In this document: positions 1 to 10,329 of the stretch, piece after piece
Layout: the number at the start of each line of letters is the position of its first letter
How positions within the stretch are numbered: the stretch's first letter is position 1
Assembly (NCBI GenBank): GCA_963383645.1
Contig: OY726560.1
Span: 86,839,093 to 86,903,092 of the forward strand
DNA length: 64,000 bases
Source: Muscardinus avellanarius
Lineage: Eukaryota > Chordata > Mammalia > Rodentia > Gliridae
Direction of reading: 5' to 3'
Notes under the pieces: generated by a model
The model's database searches: none
What the model saw: only the letters and a program-made list of their open reading frames with translations
Told to the model about the DNA's origin: nothing
Position numbers and translations under genes: made by a program

Positions 1-446
1 GAAAACTCCTCTGGATCTTTTATAGAATCAACCCATCTTCCATGACATCTCCCCCTCAGTGGCTTCAATTGTGCTTAAAATACGTTCACTGTCAGGATTT
101 TGGAAGGTCAAAATCACTTAACATCACTGACATCTTTTTCAAGGTCTTTCTATCTAAATTTTAGAAGGTAAAGCTACTTTAATATATTCCCCAAGATAAA
201 CTCATTCAGATTTTGATAAGAGACAATTCCAGAAAAAAAGTAAACAGAATTATTTTATTTCTTTGCTTTCCTTATACTTACATATGTTTCTTCCAAAAAA
301 TGTTGCACCAAACTAGATTCTAAAGAAAATACATGAAAATATATGTTTGATAACCATAGATTGCATATAACATAAATATTGGGTATTATATTTATTTTTT
401 GCACTGAGCATTGAACCCCAGGACTATGTGTATATGTGCATGTAGG
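1..446. other. no recognisable gene; AT-rich DNA
   Basis: Only short, unconvincing ORFs. Bases about 400-425 (gagcattgaaccccagga) resemble the right-monomer end of an inverted SINE, so a small SINE remnant may precede the clear one that follows. Nothing else recognised. Confidence 0.4.
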
Positions 447-650
447 GTACTGGGAATTGAATCTAGGGATGCTACAACTTTGAGCTATGCCCCCATCCAT
501 TTTTTATTTATTTATTTTATTTTGGATTGGGGTCTTGCTAGGTGATTCAAAGTCCCACTAAGCTGCTGAGGCTGTCTTCAAAAATCCAATCCTCCCTTCT
601 CATCCTCCCAAGTACACATATTACAGGTATATTGACCACTGTACCTGGTT
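447..650 (-). mobile_element. B1-dID SINE, inverted
   Basis: Reads on the plus strand as right monomer (gggtactgggaattgaatct, gagctatgcccccatcc), a T-rich linker, then the B1-like monomer (gctgaggctgtctt, cctcccaagtacacatattacagg). Diverged, with indels. No clear TSD seen. Confidence 0.8.
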
Positions 651-675
651 AATTTTGTTTTTTATATCAAATTTT

Positions 676-866
676 AGGGGAAGCAGCAGGGCTTGATCCT
701 TGGGGCTTCTACCTTCAAGCTAACCCCAGCCCATTTTTATTCTTTTTTTTTCTATTTTGAAACAGAATTTCACTAAGTTACCATGAGCTGAACTTGAACC
801 TGGGATCCTTTTTTTATCAGGCTCCCAAGTATTGAGATTATGGATCTGTACCACTAAGCTCTGCTT
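676..866 (-). mobile_element. B1-dID SINE, inverted, diverged
   Basis: Right-monomer signature (gcagggcttgatccttgggg, agctaaccccagcc), linker with ttttgaaacagaatttcact, then a B1 end (gctcccaagtattgagatta). More degraded than the preceding SINE. Confidence 0.7.
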
Positions 867-1063
867 TTTTATATTGGCTTATAATATCTGTAGGTAAAAA
901 CAAAAACAAATCTTTGGCAGAAACACAACCATATGCTATGCTGTGATCAACCTATGCAATCAATATACCACTTGTCTGTCATTCAGATGTATACATTATA
1001 AAGTATAACTATCAGTCTACCTACATAAATAATAAATTGATTTTAAAAAAACAATGAATCTAA

Positions 1064-1275
1064 GCCAGGTGTGGTGACACACGCTTGTAATCCCCACACT
1101 TGGGAGGCTGAGACAGATTCAAAGCCAGCCTCAGCTACTTAGTGAGGCTTTCAGCAACTTAGTGAGACCCTGTTTCCAAATAAAATATAAAATAGTTCTG
1201 GGAGTATAGCCTGGAGATAGAAAGCCTCTGGTTCCATCCCCAGTACTACACACACACACAAAAAAAGAAAAAAAT
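1064..1275 (+). mobile_element. B1-dID SINE with 11-bp TSD
   Basis: Starts gccaggtgtggtgacacacg, contains gggaggctgagaca and gagaccctgtttccaaataa, then the ID-like half (ttctgggagtatagcctgg) and an (AC)n/A-rich tail. Flanked by aatgaatctaa at 1053-1063 and 1276-1286, which fixes both ends. Confidence 0.9.
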
Positions 1276-1900
1276 AATGAATCTAATTAAGGACTATATC
1301 AATTATGCAATGAGATCTTACAGTTTCCATAATGTTGTTACCTATTTCTTCACCTCTTGACTCAGAACAGCCTTCATGTTTGCTTTTGCTCATACAAAGT
1401 GGCGAGAATGATGTTCTGTTGATCCCAAGACTGATCCTTAAGAGTCTCTGATTGCTGTGTCCTCTTCTCTCCCCAGGACTGCTAAAAGGTAAGAAATGAT
1501 AAAAAGCATAGCTGAGTCCTTGTATGTGGCACTATCAGACCCTGGGTGACCCCAGCCATCTCTACAGTTTGCCATGGACACATGTGCAAGCCCACTTGAG
1601 AGTAAGTGGCTGAGACTCACCTGATTTTGTTAGTTTAAAGGCAATAACTAATAGGTATAATCTATCATACTTAAAATTTAAATTTCACAGCTCCCATGCA
1701 TCCTTTAAAAAATAACCTGGTTGAATTAGTAACACAGTCCTCTCTGCTTTATGGCACTTGATATTTTCTTTTCTTTCTCTTTCTTCTTTTCTTCCTTTCC
1801 CTGTATTAAAATTTAGTGAAATAAAGGGTGAAGGTGAGATCAATCCCAATACATAGTTCTATACCATGTTTGATATTGAGTTAAAATTTCTTTAGTTAGA
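1276..1900. other. no recognisable feature
   Basis: Apparently unique sequence with a short TTTC-rich patch near 1765-1800. The minus-strand ORF at 1438-1620 is short and matches nothing recognised. Confidence 0.4.
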
Positions 1901-1940
1901 CCTGGGCATGATGGCACACGGTTATGATCTCAGCATTTTC
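1901..1940 (+). mobile_element. SINE 5' fragment
   Basis: cctgggcatgatggcacacg followed by gttatgatctcagcatttt matches the first 40 or so bases of the B1-like monomer. The sequence then departs. Truncated remnant. Confidence 0.55.
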
Positions 1941-1959
1941 TCAAAAATCACTTTTCTTG

Positions 1960-2974
1960 CAGTGGCTGGGGACACACTGCCATCTTGCCTCCAATTCTGC
2001 CACTTCCCACTCTCTCTCCTATATTTCAGATAGAAAGTCATCACTGGAAATGTCTCTGTATGTTGTCCCAATCAGCTACTAAACCCAAATCTGTTGTGTA
2101 GGGTTTCTCAGAAGGATGCATGTCCTATTCGCACTCTTAGCACTGTGGCCGTGGTTGCCACTGCAGCTGCAGCCACATCCTCCACCATCTTCCTCCTGCT
2201 TCAATATTTTTTAATAAAATAAAACAGTACATATCTTTTGCAGAAGTTGAGGCCTGAATACTTAGCAGCAATGGATTTTATCTCTCCGCCAAGAGCAGAG
2301 GCCCACAGCTTCACCATGGAGAGGGGTTTCTACTGCTCTGAGCACATCCTGGCCTCCAGTGCTGTGTAGAGGAGTGCAGAGGCCAGGAGCACCTTTGTCT
2401 CCTGGGACACACAGCACACTGGTTGACCCAGCTGTGTAGAGGCTCCCTCTGATGCACTCTGAAACTTTTTCTTACATAGTATGTTGTCCAGAGTGCCTGA
2501 GCATGTGGGGCAGGTACAGTCTACTTTCGCGGAGATTTCCTCAAAACTTCAGCATGGATTATATTGAATTTGTCTGCCTCTCCCAAATACTGGCCACCAT
2601 CACTGCCTCTACCACCATCACTGCCACCATCTTGGTTCTCCTCCTGAGCATTTTTCTTACATAATATGTTGTCCAGAATTTCTGAGCACATGGGGCAGAA
2701 GCAGTCTATTTTTGGGGAGATTTCTTCATCAGTTCAAAGCAGACTGGGTTGGATCTGTCTGCCTTTTCCTAATACTGGCTGCCACCACCGCATTCTTGGT
2801 CTACCTTTTCTCTCTTATGTCTTAGATAGGAATTCATGGCTGGAAATGTCTCTGAATATTGTCCCAATCAGATATTAAACCAAAATCTATTGTCCGGGGT
2901 TTCTCAGAGGAATACATGACCTATTCGGCCGCTTCCAACTTTGCTGCCACCATCTTCCACTTGACAGTGTTTTT
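1960..2974 (-). mobile_element. L1 5'UTR, inverted, with internal tandem units
   Basis: Read on the minus strand it begins with a YY1-like aagatggtggc and contains CG- and purine-rich blocks that repeat. About 2040-2140 resembles 2830-2930 (both contain aaatgtctctg, gtcccaatcag, gggtttctcag). About 2458-2580 resembles 2640-2770 (both contain tttcttacata, atgttgtccaga, tctgcct). Such repeated, YY1-containing leaders are typical of rodent L1 5'UTRs. No ORF1 follows, so only the leader survives. Assignment rests on recall of sciuromorph L1 leaders and is less certain than the other L1 calls. Confidence 0.55.
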
Positions 2975-3367
2975 CTCATGAAATGGAAAAGAAAGTACAT
3001 TAGTTGGGGTGCTTTTCTTCTTGTCGATCCTATTAATGTGCTGAATATTCTTGTTGTCAACACAGATGATCCCTAGATCAAATTTCTGCACTCCTAAAAT
3101 ATTCCTTAAAATCTCCATCTTCCTGCAAAGTGACCCCTCCTCATGGGAATCACTTGCTGCAGATTTCTTATCAACAAGCTCATTTCAGGAACAACCCCAA
3201 GTCCTTTACAAATGTCTGGGTGGAACCTGCAGTTGAAGTGTGAGATACTGCAAAGCCAAGGCCATGGCAGGGGCGAGGGCATGCTGGCCACACCAAGAAC
3301 ATGACATTCCACGATGGAGCTTGGGAGAGCCGCAGGATTTTAGAGTGGCGGTGGTGGACCAGGCACA
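2975..3367 (-). pseudogene. YBEY: YBEY endoribonuclease pseudogene, truncated
   Basis: Minus-strand translation gives [17 protein letters not shown] from an ATG at 3183-3181. After a frame change near 3118-3125 it gives [19 protein letters not shown], then [11 protein letters not shown], then VLSFPFHE. These match the N-terminal region of mammalian YBEY, the mitochondrial homologue of bacterial YbeY RNase involved in rRNA processing. Only about 70 of roughly 167 residues are present. The catalytic histidine cluster (HGLCHLLGF-type motif) lies beyond the break and is absent. Sequence up to about 3367 upstream of the ATG looks like transcript leader. At 2975 the match stops and L1-like leader begins. 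The frameshift and lost active site make it non-functional. Confidence 0.8.
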
Positions 3368-3379
3368 GGCCCTAGTTCA

Positions 3380-3383
3380 GTTT

Positions 3384-3415
<32 letters not shown>

Positions 3416-3599
3416 CGTGGTACTGGGGATGGAACCCAGGGGCCTTCTACCTCTGGGCTAAACTCCCAGACCTATTTTTTACATTTGTTTTATTTGGAAA
3501 CAGGGTCTCTTAAGCCAGCTAAAGCTGGCTTCAAACCTGCACGATCCTCCTGTCTCAGCCTCCCAAGCATGGGGATTACAAGCATGCACCACAACACTG
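3380..3599 (-). mobile_element. B1-dID SINE, inverted, (TTG)n tail, 12-bp TSD
   Basis: Starts at its tail with ttttt(gttgtt)n, then right monomer (gtactggggatggaaccca) and B1 half ending gcatgcaccacaacactg. Flanked by ggccctagttca at 3368-3379 and 3600-3611. Confidence 0.93.
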
Positions 3600-3671
3600 G
3601 GCCCTAGTTCACTTTCAACAGTTATTTATAGATTACCATTACAACCAAGGTATCAGGTAAGCAATGATAAC

Positions 3672-4366
3672 ATCTTAAAGCCATTTTTTTCTCTCAAGAA
3701 AATCTCCAAAAGCAATGGAGATTGTAGTTTAAAATATCTTACAGGGTTAAACATAATCTTGATTAGTTAGCCACCTAAAAAAGAAAGATGTGTATTAATA
3801 ATTTTAAGATATCTCAAAACCAAATTTAAAGCCACTTATTTGTCAAGGATTTAAGTTATGTGAACTTAACCCATTTGGGTTTATGATTTCTTAATTTATG
3901 ACTGCTCATTTAACTGTAAGCCAATTTGGTACCATATAAACACTATGTAGACACAAGTGATAATGTAATATAACAAGCAATACACATGTACAAAAATATA
4001 CCTAAAAACAAGCAGAAAACAAAAATATATTCTTCATTCACCTGTGTCCCCACAGGTAGGAGATAAGAGAGTTATAGATGCTCACTACAGAGAGCACCTG
4101 CTAGAGCTTTGAGAAACTAAAACATATCCCATTACAGATTTTGTTGTATGACTCAGACATGAGAAAAACCCAGCAAAAGTCTGTCAGTCATGGCTGACAC
4201 TGAATCAATAATTTCAGTTGGCTACCTTGTCTCCCATCTCAAGTAAATCCATACTAAGCACCTCATTGTTCATGCCCTCTCTGTGATCCACAAAAAAGGA
4301 TAGTCTTTTTTTTATCCCAGGTAAAACTAAAAGTTAACCCTCAAATAGCTGCTCAGTAGAGATAGC
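3672..4366. repeat. diverged direct repeat, copy 1 (partner 8376-9012)
   Basis: Aligns by eye, collinearly, to 8376-9012. Examples are aacataatcttgattagtta with taagcataatcttggttgaa; cccattacagattttgttgtatgac with the corresponding cctgtcatagattttattgcatgac; and taaccctcaaatagctgctcag with taaccttttaataactgctgag. The repeat type is unknown. Either a local tandem duplication or two copies of an old interspersed element would fit. No ORF of note. Confidence 0.75.
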
Positions 4367-4448
4367 TAGATAGATAGGAGGGACAAAAAACAAGTTATAC
4401 AAAACAAAAACAATTCAGGCGACTTCCGGGAAGATGGCGACAGAGAAA

Positions 4449-4470
4449 AGCGGGGCTTACGAGCCCCGCT
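4449..4470 (+). promoter_or_regulatory. 5'-terminal hairpin of composite copy A
   Basis: agcggggct (4449-4457) and agccccgct (4462-4470) are perfect inverted repeats around a 4-nt loop (tacg), 28 bases into the element. The stem is also perfect in copy B (28390-28411) and in the second leader unit of copy D. In copy D's first leader unit it has one G.U-type change, and in copy C it is weakened. Confidence 0.65.
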
Positions 4471-5383
4471 AACAACCAGTCTCTATTACCACAAAATCAG
4501 CGCCTTTCATAGCCAGAAAACACCATCAGCAGAGAAAAAAAAAATGTAATTTCAAGGGACAGAGAAAAAGAGGGCTGGAAAAATGAGACACCAGAAACCA
4601 GACCACAGTGTTGCAGCCAGATCCGCAGTGCGAAGTGGTGGGTGCCATTTTCCCTTGCAGCACTAGGCTCCAGAGAGGAGGGGAACTCATAACAGAGCTC
4701 AGAACCAGAGAGGAGATACGCCTACCTCACGAACCAGGACATGGCAGCAGCGCTTTACTGCCAGCAGCAGCGGCGAGCTCACCGGATGGCACCAGACCAA
4801 TGCACTCAACAGCCAACCAAACTCCAGAAAGAGTGGCGGACACTGAGCCGAGGTAAGCCGCTGCAGATCGGCCGGGAGGAATTCAGCAGATTTCTCAACA
4901 CAGGGAGCATCTAAAGCTCGCAGAGGCTGGGCTCAACACACCCTGCAGGGACTCAGAATGGAGCTCAAAAACAGAAAAGAAATACGCCAGCCTCACGGCT
5001 GAGGGTGTGGCATCGGCGCCATATTGCTACCAGTGGCAGCAGCAGCAAATTCAACGAGTCCACGACAGCTCCATCTATGTACTCAACAACAATGAGTCAA
5101 ATTGTGGCCCATAAAGGAGAAATCCCAGTACTGTACTCCCAGGGACTTGACCCAGTGGGGGAGTGGCAGTGGCAGAGATATCACACCAAAGGAGAACACG
5201 CAACCTGGCACCCCCCATGGTCTAAAGCAGACTCGATTGACTCCCAGGATCTGAGACTCTGTGATACAACTTAGTAAAGAAGTAATGGGGACTGAGATAC
5301 TACAGACTCAAGATCCAGAGCATCTTAAGTGAAGTCATAGTGACCCAGGGAAGAACCCAGAGAAGGCACAAACTTCCAAAATC

Positions 5384-6300
5384 ATGGGAAAGCAGAATAA
5401 CAAAGAAGCAATGAATGCCCACAACCCCACAACATCAGAACCTGATAAAACAGAAATTCAGAGATTTCTAGAAGATCAAAGCAGGAAAATAACTGTAGAA
5501 ATAATAAAGGTGTTTCAAAAAGAATTCAGAGAGAGCCAAAAAGAGATAAAGGATGCAATTAATGAAGTAAAGGCCTCAATTCAAAGCACAAACAACCAAT
5601 TAGACCACATGGAAAACAGAATCTCGCTCTTAGAAGATGATCATTCCAAAAATGAACACATACTTTCTAATCTAGAAAAAAATATCCAACAGCAGGAATC
5701 TGACATTGAAGAAATATGGGCCCATTTTAAGAGAGCTAACCTAAGAATAATTGGAATAGAGGAGGGAAAAGAAGGTGAAACCAAAGGGATCAACAATCTT
5801 TTCAAGGAAGTAATAGCAGAAAAATTTCCAAACGAAGAGCAAGAGGTCGATACACAGGTCCAGGAAACTTATAGAACTCCTTTAGAGAGCATCAGAGAAG
5901 AGAATCCCCACGCCACATAATTGTCAAAATGACCAATGTGGAAGCCAAGCAGAGAATCTTAAAGGCAACAAAAACAAAGGGCCAAGTGACATTCAGAGGC
6001 AAACCAATTAGAATCACTCCAGACTTCCCAAACCAAGTCATGAGAGCCAGAAGGGCTTGGAGTAACATATTCCAAACTCTGAAAGAAAACAAATTCCAGC
6101 CAAAAATTTCCTACCCAGCAAAACTTTCTATCAAATTAGATGGGGAAATAAGAAGCTTCCATGACAAACAGAAACTGAAGGAATTTATGTCTTCAAAACC
6201 AGCGCTAGAGAAAATACTCAAAGAGATTAACTACAAAGAAGAAATAGGTAACACACACCAGAACCAGAGAAACAAGATTTTCTATCCAACAGACAACTAA
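5384..6300 (+). pseudogene. L1-type ORF1, frameshifted (copy A)
   Basis: Encodes an ORF1p-like RNA-binding chaperone. The first frame (5384-5920) starts [20 protein letters not shown] and carries a coiled coil and the RRM start NLRIIGIEEG. The second frame (5929-6300) carries the C-terminal domain (KGQVTFRGKPIRITPDF, QPKISYPAKLSI). Compared with copy D, one C is missing in actccttta (near 5876-5884), which shifts the frame just before the C-terminal domain. Otherwise nearly identical to copy D, so the inactivation is recent. Confidence 0.88.
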
Positions 6301-6314
6301 GATTGGTTATCCGT

Positions 6315-6990
6315 GGAGATTCATTATTTATGTTAGTCTTTTATCTATTTCTAAATTGCTTTTATTGCTGCTAATTTTTAGGATTTCTAGTTGGAATATT
6401 AATATACCTTCAGATATAGCATTTGGAAATATTTTATCCCATTCTATCAGTAACTTTTAACTCTGTTTACATTGTCTTTGGATATACAAATTTTATTTTT
6501 TATTTTTTAGGGAGTTTATTTGCCCTTTTGTTGCCTGTGCCATTGAAATCATATCCAAGAAATCACTGCCAATTTCAATGTTGTGAGGTTTTATGACCCA
6601 GATTTTCTTCTAAAAGTTTATAGTCTTAAGATTTCTATTTAGGTCTTTTATCTATTTTGAGTTAATATTTGTATATGTGTTAGGTAAGGGTCCAATTTTA
6701 TTCTTTTTCATGTAATTATTATTTTTCAACAATATTTAGTTAAAAGATTATTATTTCCTCCACCAAATGTTTGTAGTAATCTAGTCAAAATTAACTTGAC
6801 AATATATGGATGAATGTATTTCTAGGCTTTTATTTAATTCCAATGGTTTATATATCTGCCTTTAGAACAGTACTACACTGTTTCAATTATTGTAGCCTTA
6901 TATGGTTTTAAATCAGAAAATATATATCTTTTAGGCTTATTCTTCTTCGAGATTGGTTTGTATATCTAGAGTCTATATTTCATATCAGGA
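6315..6990 (-). mobile_element. captured antisense older-L1 ORF2 fragment (copy A)
   Basis: Read on the minus strand it follows an L1 ORF2 after the RT domain, in order: aacagtgtagtactgttcta, cattggaattaaataaaagc, attggacccttacctaacac, ttaactcaaaatagataaaag, gaagaaaatctgggtcataa. The ancient L1 ORF2 at about 24230-24640 and the L1 at about 36780-37250 carry the homologous region in sense, an in-window check. Many stops, so it is non-coding. Confidence 0.8.
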
Positions 6991-7372
6991 TAGATTTTTT
7001 CTGAAAAATAAGTAAATAAATGTATGATAGTTTCACCTAAAAAAAAGAAAAAAATATTCTCTGGTAAGAAAGAAAGCAAAAAGAAATATTGAAATGTTAT
7101 CTTTAAGTCATCAAAAGCTTGATATCAGACATATGAAACTGTTATGTGTGGATTATCATTGTTAATATTGGATAAATTGCTATAAAACTAGATGTCAACC
7201 ACTAAGCCAAGCATGGGAAGGAGGGATGGGGAGGGAACAGGGTGGGGATTGGGTCGGGGCTAACTGGGCGTTTTGTGCATGTATGTCTACAAAAGTATTT
7301 TCTTTATACCATTATGATGTATGAATACATTGCACCAATAAAAAATAAAAACATAATAAATAATAAAAAATC

Positions 7373-7636
7373 AGAATAAAAATATACTTAACTAAGCACA
7401 CAAAACCAAGTTAATTTTAAAAAGGCAAAAGATTTGTTTTATCAAAAAATGGAATTTCTATAATCATTTTAGTTAAATTATACACATATTAGTCAAATTA
7501 AATATCTCAAAAGAAAGTGAGAACATACAAAATTGGAAATGGCCAAGCATATTAAAGATATCCAGGCATATTTTACTTATTACAAATTTGTACATTGCAG
7601 GTGCCATTCAAGCAGACCTTTTTTTAGAAAAAATTT
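7373..7636. other. no recognisable feature
   Basis: AT-rich sequence between the element tail and a microsatellite. Nothing recognised. Confidence 0.4.
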
Positions 7637-7705
7637 TATATATATATATATTTTTTAATTTATATATATAAATTAATATATAATTTAATTTATATATATA
7701 AATTT

Positions 7706-7742
<37 letters not shown>
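7637..7742. repeat. (TA)n and (AC)n microsatellite
   Basis: Alternating tatata tracts with ttaattta interruptions, followed by about 16 AC units (7709-7742). Confidence 0.95.
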
Positions 7743-7744
<2 letters not shown>

Positions 7745-7804
7745 CTATCAGTAGTAGCTGCAGCAGGTATTGATACCTGTTGGTAACTTCCTTTTGTTGC
7801 CAAA

Positions 7805-7828
7805 GTCCTTTCTTTCTCTCTCTCTCAC

Positions 7829-7886
<58 letters not shown>

Positions 7887-7887
7887 G
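7805..7887. repeat. (TC)n then (AT)n microsatellite
   Basis: About 30 TC units with a few CA interruptions, running directly into atatatatatatat at 7871-7887. Confidence 0.95.
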
Positions 7888-8014
7888 CTTAGTTGTTATT
7901 TTTTTGTTTAGGATAATGGTCAATAAGGGAATGAAATTCAGAATGTATTACCCAGCTCTTGGCATCATTATATTTTCAACATCTGGACTGATAAAATTTG
8001 TCTTCTTCTTTTAG

Positions 8015-8280
8015 GGGATTTGAAAATATCCATGCAGCTCTATCTGCTAAAGATTTTTAGGGAGTGTTTAATTGGTTTGATCATATTTCCAAATTTTTAT
8101 GGTACTCCTATAAAAGAATGGATACTTCCTTCCATTAAAGCAATGTATACAAAATTACACATTGAACAGAAACCTTTGTTATCTTTTACTAAAAACCCAG
8201 AAGCAAAGCCATTCCACAATATTGTTTTCATACACACCAACAATTTAGAAGCTTATTTAGTAGAACTAGATGTTTTCTAG
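8015..8280 (+). other. possible terminal exon or pseudo-exon, unrecognised
   Basis: A strong splice-acceptor-like pyrimidine tract (tgtcttcttcttttag, ending 8014) precedes an open frame running to a TAG at 8278-8280 (78 residues from the in-frame ATG at 8032; 86 from a TTG at 8020). An AATAAA lies downstream at about 8418. The peptide (contains IIFPNFYGTPIKEWILPSIK) matches nothing I recognise. Chance is a real possibility at this length, and there is no partner exon in the window. Confidence 0.2.
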
Positions 8281-8375
8281 TCCTAAGAACCCAAGAGCAT
8301 TTTAAAATGTGAATTAAATTTTGTATTAATCCAATTTAATTTAATAATCAAGACGTCATATGAGCATCTTTTTTG

Positions 8376-9012
8376 TCTTAAAACAAATTTTCTGTGAGAG
8401 AAAAGCTTTAAAAACAATAAACATTGTATTTCAAAATATCCTAAAGACATAAGCATAATCTTGGTTGAATATTTACCTAGAAAAAGGTGTGTGTTAAAAA
8501 TTTTATATATATAAATATATATTATATAAAATTATATAAAAATAAATATATATATATAATTTCATATATAAAAATTGAATTTATTCAGTTGTTAATATTT
8601 AAGTCATGTAAACTAAGGAACATTTGTTTTTTAGTTTTATGAGTACTAATTAATATGCCAATATTTTGTAACATGTAGACAATATATAGACACATTACAC
8701 ACATAGCACAATGAAGAAAATTAACTCATAGGAGACAAAAGAATTGCAGATATTTACTGATAGTGAAGCCAGATCTAGAGCTTCCATAAACCCAAACATA
8801 TCCTGTCATAGATTTTATTGCATGACACAGACAGACATGGAGCAGTTGGCCAAGCTTTGGCAGTCTGCCAGTCTTGGGTGTCACTGAATAAAATTGATTC
8901 AGGTGGCCACTTTGTCTTCTCATGGCAGACAAACACACCGATTGCCACCATTCTTTATCCCCTTTCTTAGGTTGTAAAAGAGAGAATTAACCTTTTAATA
9001 ACTGCTGAGTGA
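8376..9012. repeat. diverged direct repeat, copy 2 (partner 3672-4366)
   Basis: Collinear with 3672-4366 but carries an extra AT-rich expansion at about 8505-8575. Ends gaattaaccttttaataact followed by gctgagtgaca. See the partner entry for matching blocks. Confidence 0.75.
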
Positions 9013-9024
9013 CAACAGCAGGTG

Positions 9025-9190
9025 AGGAAAAATATATAAAATATATATTTATATACATGTGTGGAAACACATATAAATATATATAAATATACATATATAC
9101 ATATACATACACATATATACATATGCATATATACATATATATACACACACATACATATATACATATGCATATATACATAAATATATACAA
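9025..9190. repeat. (CATATA)n-like low-complexity tract
   Basis: Imperfect repeats of acatatatacatatgcatat. Overlapping minus-strand ORFs rich in Tyr, Ile and Cys are artefacts of this tract. Confidence 0.9.
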
Positions 9191-9430
9191 AGACAATTCT
9201 TCTATATTTAAATTTACAAAAAATATGACACACATACCCCAAATCTTTCTCCAGTTAAGTCCTTATAAGATGCTATGGAGTTAAACCTGTTGTTCTTGAG
9301 TTCCAGGACAATGAGACACTACAAATAATGAGGATTCCTATTTCTGTGAACTGCTGGAAGATCTGAGCCCTGTTAAAATCCTACAGACAACAACCTCTTT
9401 AAGCTAAGTTAAAAATATCATGCTTGGTTT

Positions 9431-9621
9431 TTTCAGGCTTTGAACCCAAGAATTTCTGGGGCTTTTTTCTTCCAAGATGCACCCCCATTTTTAAATATCT
9501 TATTTCAAAACTGGGCCTTGCTAAGATTCTGAAACTGATCTTGAACTTATAATTCTTCTGTCTCAGCTTCCATAGTACTGGGATTTCAAAGTATTGGTAG
9601 CATGTGACACCATACGTGGCC
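9431..9621 (-). mobile_element. B1-dID SINE, inverted, old
   Basis: Degraded right monomer (ctttgaacccaagaatttct), linker tatttcaaaactgggccttg, B1 half ending tagtactgggatttcaaag and accatacgtggcc. Many substitutions. Confidence 0.65.
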
Positions 9622-10221
9622 AAAAATCTTTTGGTAAGGAATGTATTTATTGACTGCCTAACTTTGTCTCCTGGTTGTTTAAATACACTCTTGAAAAGAA
9701 TTGTGTAATTTTATATTAGAAATTTGAATTTATCTCTCAAAATATGGAATTATGTAAATTAGACTTCACATTTTGCTTTAGATAATAAAAATTATTATCA
9801 TATATGTAAGTGTGAGAGACTAGAGTGAACCTCCAAAAATACAGACCCAACAACAATGACATCCTGCCATCCAAAGCCCATGTGGTCACTTATAAAACAG
9901 TCTTAAGCTGGTGGTTTATTGAGGAAAGAAACAAAAATCCCAAACAGAAAAGGGCTTGCCTATATCCTGCATATAGCTTCTGTGAAGGTCTTATTTGTCT
10001 CCACTGCTTGACAAACCAGAAGACTAACAGGATTCTCAGGAATTTGCATCTCATTTAGTATTCTTTCCCTATAGGTTCTTCTCCCTCCCTTCCTCCCAAG
10101 AGGGATCTTCCTGAAAGGGCTTCAGAGCCTGTCTGAATGAGTGCTGAGGAACTTTCCTTTCTTATATTGGTTGCTTTCTCTGTGTAGAAAAAAGAGAAAA
10201 TATTCATCTAGAATTTTAGCA
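9622..10221. other. no recognisable feature
   Basis: Apparently unique DNA. The plus-strand 77-residue frame at 9825-10058 shows no motif I recognise. Confidence 0.4.
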
Positions 10222-10328
10222 GTGCCAGGCTCAGTGGTACATGCTTGTAATCCCAGGACTTGGGAAGCTGAGACTGGAGGATCACAGATTTCAGGGCAGC
10301 CTCAGCAACTTAATGAGATCCCATTTCT
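10222..10328 (+). mobile_element. SINE left half, cut off by an L1
   Basis: gccaggctcagtggtacatgc, cttgggaagctgagactgga and aacttaatgagatcccattt form the B1-like monomer. It stops at the poly(T) of an inverted L1, and no right monomer follows. Confidence 0.75.
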
Positions 10329-10329
10329 T

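Larger units (their letters stand above)
4421..7372 (+). mobile_element. composite half-L1 element, copy A
   Basis: About 2.95 kb. In order: an L1-type 5'UTR beginning gacttccgggaagatggcga (4421-5383); ORF1 (5384-6300, frameshifted); an antisense segment of an older L1 ORF2 (about 6315-6990); a segment of unknown origin (about 7040-7185); an L1 3' end (tcaaccactaagccaagcat to gtgaatacattgcaccaata-like end, A-rich tail) to about 7372. Sense ORF2 is missing. The same order and junctions recur at 25501-28439 (inverted), 49993-52748 and 53873-57040. The 5'UTR itself contains two diverged units (about 4680-4790 and 4950-5060, both with gagctca...gaga..acgcc...cctcacg). No convincing TSD found for this copy. 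Confidence 0.85.

Noticed and set aside
1960..2974. Treating the CG- and ATGG-rich block as a host CpG-island promoter
   Set aside because: Internal tandem similarity and YY1-type start fit an L1 leader better, and no host first exon is visible.
4421..7372. Reading the composite as a 5'-inverted (twin-primed) ordinary L1
   Set aside because: Leader and ORF1 are in sense; only the middle is antisense and it comes from an older lineage. The same junctions occur in four separate insertions.
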